Assembly: GCA_963730405.1 (NCBI GenBank)
Contig: CAVSRW010000013.1
Coordinates: forward strand, 37,318-101,317
Length of the DNA stretch: 64,000 bases
Reading direction: 5' to 3'
Source: Gaiellasilicea sp963730405
Lineage (GTDB): Bacteria > Actinomycetota > Thermoleophilia > Gaiellales > Gaiellaceae
Within the stretch, counting starts at the first letter, position 1, and the number at the start of each line of letters is the position of its first letter. Positions 46,044-54,158 of this stretch are shown piece by piece. The notes under the pieces are model-generated. The model was given only the letters and a program-made list of their open reading frames with translations, did no database searches and was not told where the DNA came from. A program made the position numbers and the translations under genes.

Positions 46044-47890
46044 CCGCGGCCGGTCTTGTGGAGCTGGGCGTAGATCGAGCGGGCGGTCTTCGCCGGCAGC
46101 CCGGCAACGCCCTCGAGCTCCTCCATGCTCGCTGCGACCACCGCCTCGGTCGAGCCGAAGTGCTGGAGCAGCGCGCGCCGGCGCGCCGGGCCCACCCCTT
46201 CGAGCGTGTCGAAGAGCGACTCGCGCGCCCGGGCCGAGCGCCGCTGGCGGTGGAAGCCGAGCGCGAACCGATGCGCCTCATCCCGAACACGTTGGAGCAG
46301 CTGCAAGCCCGGACTGTGGGGGTCGAGCAGGATCGGGTCGGACTGCTGCGGCAGGAAGACCTCCTCGACCCGCTTCGCGAGCGCGATCACCGCGACGCGC
46401 GGCAGCTCGTACGCCTGCATCGCTGCGAGCGCCGCCGAGAGCTGGCCCTTGCCGCCGTCGATGACGACGAGGTTCGGCGCCGTGGCGAAGCCCTCGTCGT
46501 ACTCGTCCTCGGTGCCCGTGCGCAGCCGGGCGAAGCGGCGCGAGACGACCTCCGCCATCGCCGCGAAGTCGTCCTGGCCCTCGAGCCCGCGGACGCCGAA
46601 CTTGCGGTAGTGCGCCTTCTTCGCGATCCCATCCTGGAACACGACCATCGAGCCGACGATCTCCTGGCCCTGGAGGTTCGAGATGTCGAAGCACTCGATC
46701 CGCAGCGGCAAGCTCTCCAGGTTGAGCGCCTCGCGCAGCTCCTCGAGCGCGTGCACCCGCCGCAGCTGCTTCTGCTCCGAGACGAGTGTCTCGGAGTCGA
46801 GGGCGAGTCGCGCGTTCTGGGCCGCCAGCTCGGCCAACCGCCGTTTCTCGCCCCGCGCCGGCGCGCGCACCTCGACCTTCGACCCGCGCAGCTGTGAGAG
46901 GAACTCCTGCAGCGCGTCGAGCCCCGTCGCATCCGGCGGAACGACGATCTGCGGCGGGATCGAGGGGGCGTTGCCGTAGTACTCGAGCGCGAAGGCCTCG
47001 AGCACCGTGGTCACGTCCTGCCCCTCGACGTTCTCGAGGTGGAAGCCGTGCCGGTCGATCATCTTGCCGCCGCGGAGCGGGAAGACCTGGACCGCCGCCT
47101 TGTCGCCCGCGGCGGCGACGCCGAGCACGTCGATCGAGCCGATCTCGCGCCGGTCGGCGCCCTGCCGCTCGGCCAGGTTCTCGATCGCGAAGAGCCGGTT
47201 CCGGTAGCGGGCTGCGTCCTCGAACCGCTCCTCCGCCGCGGCGTCCCGCATCTGCCGCTGCAGCTCGCGCACGATCGTCTTCGTGTCGCCGGAGAGGAAG
47301 TTGATCACGCCCTCGATGATCTCCCGGTAGCCCTGCTTCGAGATGTAGTCGACACACGGCGCATGGCAACGCTCGATGTGGAAGTCGAGGCACGGGATCC
47401 CGGAGTGCCGGCCCGGCTTCGGTCCCTCGCACGGCCGGAACTGGAAGACGCGGTTGAGCACGTCGAGGGTCTCCCTGACCTTCTTCGCGTTCGCGTACGG
47501 GCCGAAGTAGAGGACGCCGCGGCGGTGCCGCTCCCGGGTGAACATGACGCGCGGGTACTCGTCCTCGATCGTGACCGCGATGTACGGGAACGACTTGTCG
47601 TCGCGCAGCCGCACGTTGAACGGCGGCCGGTGCCGCTTGACGAGGTTCTGCTCCAGGTGGAGCGCCTCGACCTCGCTGCCGGTCACGATCACCTCGAGGT
47701 CGGCGATGCGCGGCACCAGGCGCGGGATCGAGGCGCGGTTGTCGCCGCGCCCCTCCTGGAAGTAGGAGCGGACGCGCGGACGCAGCGATTTCGCCTTGCC
47801 CACGTAGAGCACGTCGCCGCGCTCGTCGCGGAAGAGATAGACGCCCGGTTTGGCGGGCAGACCCTTCAATTTGTCCCTGACGTCTGCCAT
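46040..47890 (-). CDS. uvrC: excinuclease ABC subunit C
   Basis: A 616-residue UvrC. GIY-YIG nuclease at the N-terminus (PGVYLFRDERGDVLYVGKAK), the CLDFHIERCHAPC cysteine cluster, the UVR domain (RDAAAEERFEDAARYRNRLF), an RNase H-like nuclease (ECFDISNLQGQEIVGSMVVF) and C-terminal helix-hairpin-helices (LEGVGPARRRALLQHFG). It makes both incisions in nucleotide excision repair. ATG 47890 is preceded at seven bases by TAAGGT on the minus strand. First gene of a pair with the MFS exporter. Confidence 0.96.
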   Translation of the reverse strand: MADVRDKLKGLPAKPGVYLFRDERGDVLYVGKAKSLRPRVRSYFQEGRGDNRASIPRLVPRIADLEVIVTGSEVEALHLEQNLVKRHRPPFNVRLRDDKSFPYIAVTIEDEYPRVMFTRERHRRGVLYFGPYANAKKVRETLDVLNRVFQFRPCEGPKPGRHSGIPCLDFHIERCHAPCVDYISKQGYREIIEGVINFLSGDTKTIVRELQRQMRDAAAEERFEDAARYRNRLFAIENLAERQGADRREIGSIDVLGVAAAGDKAAVQVFPLRGGKMIDRHGFHLENVEGQDVTTVLEAFALEYYGNAPSIPPQIVVPPDATGLDALQEFLSQLRGSKVEVRAPARGEKRRLAELAAQNARLALDSETLVSEQKQLRRVHALEELREALNLESLPLRIECFDISNLQGQEIVGSMVVFQDGIAKKAHYRKFGVRGLEGQDDFAAMAEVVSRRFARLRTGTEDEYDEGFATAPNLVVIDGGKGQLSAALAAMQAYELPRVAVIALAKRVEEVFLPQQSDPILLDPHSPGLQLLQRVRDEAHRFALGFHRQRRSARARESLFDTLEGVGPARRRALLQHFGSTEAVVAASMEELEGVAGLPAKTARSIYAQLHKTGRG

Positions 47891-47896
47891 GGCGGC

Positions 47897-47903
47897 TACC
47901 TTA
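47897..47903. promoter_or_regulatory. overlapping divergent -10 boxes of uvrC and the glycosidase-like gene
   Basis: TACCTTA contains TACCTT for the plus strand (nine bases before GTG 47912) and the complement of TAAGGT for the minus strand (seven bases before ATG 47890). The start codons are 21 bases apart, so both messages have little or no leader. Confidence 0.45.
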
Positions 47904-47911
47904 GCCCCGGC

Positions 47912-49345
47912 GTGAAGGGTCTCCTGGCAGCTGTCGCGGCCGCACTGGTCGTCGCTCCGCCCGCGTTTGCGGGCGGTTCCTCGATCGCGCTCGGCGCCGC
48001 CGAGGACGCGGTCCGGTCGGTGACGCTCGTCGAGTCGGAGAGCTCGATGGGCCTGCTCCGGCTGGCCGGGTTCCGCGCCGTCCGGATCACGAGCACGTGG
48101 GAGCCCGGTCTCTCCGCCCCGACCGAGCACGAGGCCGCGGTGCTCGCGAACGTCGCTGCGGCGGCCTCGCTCCACGGTGTCCGGGTCTACGTCTCCGTCT
48201 ACCACGCCGGCTCGCGGACGACACCGCTGACGTCCGCGCAGCGAGCCGAGTTCGCTGCCTACACGGCCGAGATCGTCAAGGCGAACCCGACCTTCCGCGA
48301 CCTGATCGTCGGCAACGAGCCGAACCTGAACCGCTTCTGGATGCCCCAGTTCGAGCTCAACGGAACCGGCGCGTCCGCACCCGCCTACCTCGCGCTGCTC
48401 GGCATCGTCTACGACGCGATCAAGTTGGCCGCGCCCGAGACGACCGTCTGGGGCGGCGCGCTCGCGCCCCGCGGCGTCGACAAGCCCTTCACCGGCCGCG
48501 ACACCATCTCGCCCACCCGCTTCATCCGCGAGTGGGGCGAGGCCTACCGGCGCAGCAACCGGACGACGCCGATCATGGACGGCTTCGCGTTCCATCCCTA
48601 CGGGATCAACTCGAGCTCGGCGGTCGACCTGCCGCCCACGGACTCCGACCATCTCGGCCTGATCGACCAGAACAAGCTCGTGCGGCTGCTCGGACGCGCG
48701 TTCGACGGCACGGCGCAGCTCGGTTCCGGGCTGCCGATCCTCTACGACGAGTACGGGATCGAGTCGATCGTCCCGCAGGAGAAGGCGGGGAACTACGTCG
48801 GCCGCGAGCCGACCACCACCCGCCCCGTCGGTGAACTGGCGCAGGCGTCCGCGTACGCGCAGGCGCTCAAGCTCGCGTACTGCCAGTCGAACGTCGCCGG
48901 CGTCCTCCTCTTCCACGCCCAGGACGAGCCCGGCCTCTTGGGCTGGCAGTCGGGGCTCTACTACCCGGACGGGACGCCGAAGTCGTCGCTCGCGGTCGTC
49001 CGCGACACGATGGACGCGATCGCCGGCAACACACTCGGCAAGTGCGCCGTCGCGATCAAGCCGGTCGTCGCCTTCTCGCCGCGCGACCGTAGGATCTCGC
49101 TCCGATGCGACCGCGACTGCGTCTTCCGCGCCCGCCTGCTCCGCCTTCCGACGGAGTCGGTGACGGCGTGGAAGAACGGCCGCGTGACCGCCGGCGCCCG
49201 CCAGTCGTTCGCTCTGGGAGCGAAGGTCGCTCCCGGCGAGTACAAGCTCTCGGTCACGTTCGTCCACGCGAGCCGGCCCGGTCCGGTCGTCGCGCGCGCC
49301 AGCGCGCCGTTCGCCGTGCGCTCGCGCTCTGCGTCGCGGCGCTGA
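47912..49345 (+). CDS. secreted glycoside-hydrolase-like (clan GH-A-like) protein
   Basis: A signal peptide (VKGLLAAVAAALVVAPPAFA) precedes a TIM-barrel-like domain: GFRAVRITSTWEPG, VRVYVSVYHAGSRTTPLT, DLIVGNEPNLNRFWMPQF (acid/base Glu136), TVWGGALAPRG, GFAFHPYG and ILYDEYGIES (candidate nucleophile Glu280). The N-E-P and D-E pattern is that of clan GH-A. A beta-rich C-terminal domain (about 390-477) with two Cys follows. The substrate is unknown. GTG 47912 is head to head with uvrC. The next gene is a shorter paralogue. Confidence 0.75.
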   Translation: MKGLLAAVAAALVVAPPAFAGGSSIALGAAEDAVRSVTLVESESSMGLLRLAGFRAVRITSTWEPGLSAPTEHEAAVLANVAAAASLHGVRVYVSVYHAGSRTTPLTSAQRAEFAAYTAEIVKANPTFRDLIVGNEPNLNRFWMPQFELNGTGASAPAYLALLGIVYDAIKLAAPETTVWGGALAPRGVDKPFTGRDTISPTRFIREWGEAYRRSNRTTPIMDGFAFHPYGINSSSAVDLPPTDSDHLGLIDQNKLVRLLGRAFDGTAQLGSGLPILYDEYGIESIVPQEKAGNYVGREPTTTRPVGELAQASAYAQALKLAYCQSNVAGVLLFHAQDEPGLLGWQSGLYYPDGTPKSSLAVVRDTMDAIAGNTLGKCAVAIKPVVAFSPRDRRISLRCDRDCVFRARLLRLPTESVTAWKNGRVTAGARQSFALGAKVAPGEYKLSVTFVHASRPGPVVARASAPFAVRSRSASRR

Positions 49346-50397
49346 CGCTGGCGGCGGGCTGCGGCGGCAACGACGAGGAGAGCGGTTTCCTCGTCGGCGC
49401 GGTCGACGACGCCGTCCGCCACGAGGGGCCGGCGCTCGACCAGCTGCAGGAAGCGGGCTTCCGCGCGGTCGGGATCACGAGCATCTGGCACCCCGGGCTC
49501 GAGGCGCCGTCCGAGCAGGAGATCGCCGTCCTACGCAGCGTTGTCGAGCGGGCCGAGGAGACGAGGATCTTCCTCGCCGTCTACCAGCCCGGCTCTGCGA
49601 CGACGCCGCTGACCCCGGCGTGGCGCGCCGAGTTCGCCGGCTACGTGACGGCGATCATGCGCGACGTTCCCGAGATCCGGGACGTGATCGTCGGCAACGA
49701 GCCGAACCTGAACCGCTTCTGGATGCCCCAGTTCGACGCCGAGGGCGGCAACGTCGCCGCACCCGCCTATCTCGCGCTCCTGACCGACGTGTACGACGCG
49801 GTCAAGCAGGCGGACCCGGAAGTGACCGTCTGGGGCGGCGCGCTCGCGCCGAGAGGGATCGACCGGCCAGGAACGGGCCGCGACACCCACTCCCCGACGA
49901 CCTTCATCCGCGACCTCGGCGCGGCCTACGACGCGTCCGGGCGCATGGAGCCGCCCTTGGACGGCTTCGCCTACCACCCCTACCCGGTCAGCTCGAGCGT
50001 TCCGCCCGACCGGCCCACCGACCCCGCGTCGACGTCGATCCTGATGGCCGACTACGAGGAGAAACTGCGCCCGCTCCTGGACGAGGCATTCGGCCCCGGC
50101 CTCCCCGTGCTGTACAGCGAGCTCGGGGTCGAGACCGTGATCCCGCCCTCGAAGCGCCCCCTCTACGAAGCGGAGGAGGTCGCCGATCCGGTCGACGAGC
50201 CGACGCAGGCCGACTTCTACCGCCGTGCGATCGAGCTCGCCGCCTGCCAGGACGGCGTCGAGGGGCTCCTCCTCTTCCACTCCCACGACGAGCCGTCGCT
50301 CGTCGGCTTCCAGTCCGGCGTCCACTACGTCGACGGGACGGCGAAGTCCAGCCGGGACCCGGTCCGGGAGAGCATCGAAAGTACGATGTGCCCGTGA
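49316..50397 (+). CDS. paralogous glycoside-hydrolase-like lipoprotein, start unresolved
   Basis: A lipoprotein signal (ALALCVAALTLAAGC, lipobox LAAGC) is followed by the same barrel as the upstream gene: GFRAVGITSIWHPG, FLAVYQPGSATTPLTP, VIVGNEPNLNRFWMPQF, VWGGALAPRGIDRP, GFAYHPYPVSSSV and VLYSELGVET. It lacks the extra C-terminal domain. No ATG/GTG/TTG opens the signal in frame; GTG 49316 would do so if one base were missing after it. The frame from about 49321 on is certain. The stop overlaps the hemQ start (GTGA). It may be surface-bound while its paralogue is released. Confidence 0.75.
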
Positions 50398-51098
50398 GCG
50401 CGCAGCCCGAGAGCGGTCAGTACGTCGCCTACACGTTCTTCAGGGCCGACCCCGCCTGGCGGCGCCTGCCGGTCGAGGAACGAGCCGCCATGAAGGACGC
50501 GTTCGGGGAGGTCGTCGAGGGCTTCGCCGACCGGTTCGAGCACCTGCGCGCGTACTCGACCGCGGGCGTGCGCCCCGACGTCGACTTCTTCCTCTGGAAG
50601 ATCACCGAGCGCTATGCCGACCTGGGCGAGCTCGGTGCGGCGCTGAACGGGACAGCTCTCGCGGGCTGGCTCGAGACGCCGTTCAACTACCTCGCGACGA
50701 CGAAGGCCTCGCCGTACACGCAGGCGCGGCGGCCCCGGAAGGTCGTCCCGAAGGGCTCGCCGTACCTCGTCGTCTACCCGTTCGTCAAGATCCGCCCGTG
50801 GTACGCACTCCCGCTCGAGGAGCGGCAGCGCGCCATGGACGAGCACATCCGCATCGGCCGCGAGTTCGAGACGATCCACAACCACACGACGTACTCGTTC
50901 GGGATCGACGACCAGGAGTTCATGACCGCGTTCGAGTGCGACGAGCCGTCCGACTTCATGCACCTGATGCTGACGCTGCGCGAGAGCGAGGCCTCCGCCT
51001 ACACCGAGCGCGACACGCCGATCTTCGTCGGCGAGGGGATGACGATCCGCGCCGCCCTCGACGCGCTCGACGGTGCCTCCGCTCGAGTCCGTGCGTAG
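50394..51098 (+). CDS. hemQ: coproheme decarboxylase (HemQ/ChdC)
   Basis: A 234-residue chlorite-dismutase-fold protein. YVAYTFFRADPAWRRLPVEE, DFFLWKITERYADLGELGAA, YLVVYPFVKIRPWYALPLEE (with the conserved catalytic Tyr) and IHNHTTYSFGIDDQEFMTAF (axial His region) are typical of HemQ in actinobacteria and firmicutes. It oxidatively decarboxylates coproheme to heme b, the last step of the coproporphyrin route. It is flanked by a lipoprotein gene (GTGA overlap) and the selenoprotein gene (8-base overlap), so all three are likely co-translated. Confidence 0.92.
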   Translation: MSAQPESGQYVAYTFFRADPAWRRLPVEERAAMKDAFGEVVEGFADRFEHLRAYSTAGVRPDVDFFLWKITERYADLGELGAALNGTALAGWLETPFNYLATTKASPYTQARRPRKVVPKGSPYLVVYPFVKIRPWYALPLEERQRAMDEHIRIGREFETIHNHTTYSFGIDDQEFMTAFECDEPSDFMHLMLTLRESEASAYTERDTPIFVGEGMTIRAALDALDGASARVRA

Positions 51099-51647
51099 GG
51101 CGCTGCTCCTCCTGCTCGTCGCGATGCTCGCCGGCTGCGGCGGCGGCGACGAGCCCGAGCAGCAGGCAGCGGCACCGAAGGACGACGTCCGTGAGCTCGC
51201 GAACGTGCTCCAGCTCCGCTCCGACTTCGAGGCGGACGCGGGCAAGACGCGGGTCCTGCTCCTCTTGTCGCCCACCTGAGGCACCTGCCTCGCCGGCGCC
51301 CGTTGGGTGCGGGAGAACGTGCTCGACGCGGAGACGTCCGACGAGCTGCGGGTCTACGCCGTCTGGCTGAACCAGCGCGTGACCGACGAGCGGGGCGAGA
51401 TCGACGCCGTCGACTCCTGGACGACCCGCGCGTGACCCAGTACTGGGACGCCGAGGGGATCACGGGAACGCACTTCGCCGAGACCGACCTCGGCGGGCTC
51501 GGCTACTCGGGCTTCGTCTACGACGTCTACTACGTCTTCGGCCCCGAGGCGGCCTGGACCGAGGAGCCCGCCCCGCTGGCCGGCTCCGGCGGCCCGGTGG
51601 TCTCCGAGGGCGCGCAGCTGCTCGCGGCGCTGCAGGCTCAGCTGTAG
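51091..51647 (+). CDS. probable selenoprotein: thioredoxin-like lipoprotein with in-frame UGA (Sec63), plus one indel
   Basis: A lipoprotein signal (RRALLLLLVAMLAGC) starts at GTG 51091. KTRVLLLLSPT is followed by TGA (51277-51279) and then GTCLAGARWVRENVLD in the same frame, giving U-x-x-C (Sec63, Cys66) right after a beta strand, the place of the thioredoxin redox pair. The frame continues to DERGEIDAV; a one-base deletion near 51413 then moves it to LLDDPRVTQYWDAEG and YDVYYVFGPEAAW, ending at 51647. DPRV-(x)-YWD and a D-V-Y end recall a group of thioredoxin-like proteins with Sec or Cys. A TGC-to-TGA sequencing error is the main alternative. Confidence 0.65.
51289..51315 (+). promoter_or_regulatory. 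candidate bacterial SECIS hairpin behind the UGA
   Basis: GCGCCC (51296-51301) and GGGTGC (51305-51310) form six pairs around the loop GTT. An extension CTC/GAG (51289-51291 with 51313-51315) pairs through small bulges. The loop begins with G and lies 22 bases after the UGA, inside the usual window for SelB-dependent read-through. An alternative pairing of GCACC (51281-51285) with GGTGC exists, so the fold needs testing. Confidence 0.45.
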
Positions 51648-51680
51648 CCCTTGCGGCCACGACAGGATGCTGATCCTGCG

Positions 51681-52055
51681 CTACGAGTAGGTGTGTTCTT
51701 GGCGCCAGACGCGGAAGATCGCGTAGGCGCAGGCGCCGAGGACGAGGAAGAACGCGAGCGCGTCGCGGCCATTCGGGCGCAGCCCGATGAAGGCGCCGAT
51801 GTCGACGACGGCGAGCACGATCGCGGCGTAGAAGACGTTGCGGCTGCGGTCCTGCCAGGACTCGATGTCGCCGCGCTTCTCGCGCCAGAGCAGGAAGAGG
51901 AAGAAGGCGATCGCGAGGAAGAACGCGATCGAGAGCAGGCCGCCGACCGTCGCCAGCACCGACTGCAGCGAGAGCACCACGACCACGGCCGTGATCAGCG
52001 CGATGATCAGGAACCCGCGCAGGGTGGCGTTCATATCGGTGAAGAAGCGCTTCAC
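51681..52055 (-). CDS. small three-helix membrane protein
   Basis: A 124-residue protein with helices LRGFLIIALITAVVVVLSL, VGGLLSIAFFLAIAFFLFLLW and, after the charged loop REKRGDIESWQDRSR, VFYAAIVLAVVDIGAFIG plus ALAFFLVLGACAYAIF. GTG 52055 overlaps the upstream TGA (GTGA), and ATG 52034 is an alternative. It shares a transcript with the next membrane protein. No known family; possibly a membrane regulator. Confidence 0.6.
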   Translation of the reverse strand: MKRFFTDMNATLRGFLIIALITAVVVVLSLQSVLATVGGLLSIAFFLAIAFFLFLLWREKRGDIESWQDRSRNVFYAAIVLAVVDIGAFIGLRPNGRDALAFFLVLGACAYAIFRVWRQEHTYS

Positions 52056-52408
52056 GATCCGGTCATGAATGCTCGCACGGCGAGCGCCGCCGCGAGGAGC
52101 GAAGTGCCGGCGAACCAGAGGAGCCGCTTCGGCCCCGCCGCAGGGGCATACATCCAGGGGGCGAGAATGGCGGCGAGCGAGAGCGACCCGTAGGCGTAGT
52201 GGAGCTCGTCTGCGGCTCGCCGGTCGTCGGAGAGGAGCAGCAGGCCGAGCGCGACCTGGGCGACGAGCAGCGTCTGCGCGAGCGCCAGCAGGTGCGCGAC
52301 GATCCGCCCGGCGCCGCGCCGGCGCCAGTAGGCGAGACCGCCGATCAGCGCGCCCGCGGCCGGCACCGCGACCACGAGGAAGGCCAGAATCTCGTGGGCG
52401 CTCAGCAT
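52052..52408 (-). CDS. small four-helix membrane protein
   Basis: A 118-residue protein with helices ILAFLVVAVPAAGALIGGLA, IVAHLLALAQTLLVAQVALG, LSLAAILAPWMYA and LLWFAGTSLLAAALAV. The basic AYWRRRGAGR loop sits inside. The arrangement resembles small actinobacterial membrane proteins found beside a DUF-type partner. It ends in the GTGA overlap with the gene at 51681. Start ATG 52408; longer starts add only a polar arginine-rich stretch. Confidence 0.6.
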   Translation of the reverse strand: MLSAHEILAFLVVAVPAAGALIGGLAYWRRRGAGRIVAHLLALAQTLLVAQVALGLLLLSDDRRAADELHYAYGSLSLAAILAPWMYAPAAGPKRLLWFAGTSLLAAALAVRAFMTGS

Positions 52409-52754
52409 CGGGCGCCACCCTAGCTGCCCGCTACCAGCCGCCTCCCGTCGCGAACGTGCGGCCGAGCCGGACCCAGCGGGCCGTCGCCTCACACGGTCGC
52501 AGCATCGATCGGCAGCGGAGATCGCCGAGCTGGCTCGGGCTCAGAACGGTGCTGCCCAGCCCGACGCCGTCGCCGCTCCACGCCACGAGGAGCTGGACCC
52601 GGCCGCAGCCGCGACTGTGAACCGGAGCAGTGAGACGCGCAGTGGAGGACCCCTTCCTCGAAAGACCGCAGAGCGACGATCGTAGAACGGCGATCGGCGC
52701 GATTCACACTCCCCGCACGGTTAGGCTCGCGGCAACGAGTCGAAAGGAGCGAAC
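52409..52754. other. 346-base gap, possible remnant of a secreted Cys-containing protein
   Basis: No well-formed gene is visible. On the minus strand one frame from about 52695 to a TAG at 52431-52433 reads GCGRVQLLVAWSGDGVGLGS, then LGDLRCRSMLRPC and ATARWVRLGRTF. This has protein-like composition with evenly spaced Cys and Trp but no start codon. It may be a broken or frameshifted small gene. The plus-strand end (52722-52750) holds TAGGCT and an AAAGGAG site for the peroxiredoxin gene. Confidence 0.3.
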
Positions 52755-53213
52755 GTGGTCGAGGAAGGTCAGGCGGCGCCCGATTTCGAGCTGACGAGCG
52801 ACGAGGGCGAGACGGTCAAGCTCTCCCAGCTCCGCGGCAAGCCGGTCGTTCTCTACTTCTATCCCAAGGACGACACGCCCGGCTGCACGACACAGGCCTG
52901 CGGGATCCGGGACGCCTGGGGCGAGTTCGAGCGTGCCGGCGCGGTCGTGCTCGGCGTCAGCCCCGACGACGAGCGCTCTCACGTGAAGTTCAAGGAGAAG
53001 TACGGGCTGCCGTTCACGCTGCTCGCCGACACCGATCATGCGACGGCCGACGACTACGGCGTCTGGAAGGAGAAGAAGTTCGCCGGCAAGACGTACATGG
53101 GCGTCGAGCGCTCCACGTTCGTGATCGACGCGGACGGCAACGTCGTCAAGGAGATGCGCCAGGTGAAGCCGGACACCCACGCCGACGACGTGCTGGCGGC
53201 CCTCTCCTCCTGA
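52755..53213 (+). CDS. bcp: Bcp/PrxQ-type thiol peroxidase
   Basis: A 152-residue peroxiredoxin: FYPKDDTPGCTTQACGIRDA holds the peroxidatic Cys and, five residues on, the resolving Cys, the BCP/PrxQ atypical two-Cys arrangement. FKEKYGLPFTLLADTDH and GVERSTFVIDADGNVVKEM complete the fold. It reduces hydroperoxides using thioredoxin. The GTG start has AAAGGAGCG upstream. The Rsm22-like gene overlaps its stop. The nearby thioredoxin-like selenoprotein could belong to the same redox theme, but they are not one operon. Confidence 0.94.
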   Translation: MVEEGQAAPDFELTSDEGETVKLSQLRGKPVVLYFYPKDDTPGCTTQACGIRDAWGEFERAGAVVLGVSPDDERSHVKFKEKYGLPFTLLADTDHATADDYGVWKEKKFAGKTYMGVERSTFVIDADGNVVKEMRQVKPDTHADDVLAALSS

Positions 53214-54158
53214 GCGCGCTCCCGCCGGAGCTCGCGGACGCGATCGAGCGGCTCGTCGCGCGGGCGGGCGGCGGTGTCTCGGCCGAGGTCGAGCGGCTCT
53301 CGGCGGCCTACCGCAGCGACCGCCCCGCACGAGCCGCCAGGACGGAGGCCGAGGTTGCCGCGTACCTCGCCTACCGGGCGCCTGCGACCTTCGCCGCCGC
53401 GACGTTCGTCTTCGACCACGTGCGCCGGCAGCGGCCGAACTGGGAGCCGCGTTCGCTGCTCGACGCCGGCGCCGGGCCAGGCCTGGCGGCGTGGGCGGCG
53501 CTCGAGATCTGGCCGTCGCTGGACGAGCTGACGCTGGTCGAGGTCGAGCCGTCGATGATCGCAGCGGGACGAGAGCTGCTCGCGGACGCGACGTGGATCG
53601 CAGGCGACGTTGCCGACACCCGCGGGGCGGCCGATCTGGTCGTCGCCTCCTACGTCCTCGGCGAGTTGCCCGACGCCACCGCCGCAGCGGACCGGCTCTG
53701 GCGACAGTGCACCGACACGCTCGTCCTGATCGAGCCGGGGACGCCCGCCGGCTACCGCCGCGTCCTCGACGCGCGGTCGGCCGTGCTCGCCGCCGGCGGC
53801 CACACGGTCGCGCCGTGCCCGCACGACCTCCCGTGCCCGCTGCCGGCCGACGACTGGTGCCACTTCGCCGTGCGCCTGCCCCGCTCGAAGCTCCACCGCC
53901 GTGCGAAAGGCGCCGAGCTCGGCTACGAGGACGAGAAGCTCTCGTACGTCGTCCTCTCACGGGAGCCGATGCCGCCGGCCAGGGCACGGGTCATCCGCCG
54001 GCCGCAAGCGCGGTCGGGCCACGTCAACCTCGTCACGTGCGAAGCCGACGGCGTCCACGCGCGTACGGTGAGCCGGAAGGATGGAGCGCTCTACCGCGTC
54101 TGCACGGGACGCGGCGTGGGGCGACGCTATCGAGCTCGGACGCGGGCCACGGCCTTGA
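53210..54158 (+). CDS. Rsm22-like small-ribosomal-subunit methyltransferase, frameshifted at the end
   Basis: ALPPELADAIERLVARAGG, AYRSD and PATFAAATFVFDHVRRQRPN are the N-terminal part of bacterial Rsm22 homologues; SLLDAGAGPGLAAWAAL is SAM motif I, and PCPHDLPCPLPADDWCHFAV holds the iron-sulfur-like Cys cluster. The end RVIRRPQARSGHVNLVTCEADG fits, then an extra base near 54100 disrupts the frame; corrected it finishes ARDAAWGDAIELGRGP with TGA 54156-54158. No ATG/GTG/TTG is available; CTG 53210 overlaps the bcp stop as CTGA. Overlaps the convergent thioesterase by 32 bases. Confidence 0.75.

Noticed and set aside
47891..49267. Very long N-terminal extension of uvrC over the glycosidase-like gene
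   Set aside because: UvrC begins at ATG 47890 by family length; upstream is antisense to a signal-peptide-bearing gene and has low-complexity R/G/V content.
49342..49345. CTG at 49342 overlapping a TGA as start of the second glycosidase-like gene
   Set aside because: It is in frame but leaves only a few residues before the lipobox Cys, too short for a signal peptide.
51433..51435. A second in-frame TGA in the selenoprotein gene as a second Sec
   Set aside because: The neighbouring frame carries the conserved LLDDPRV continuation, so a one-base deletion near 51413 explains it better; no hairpin follows.
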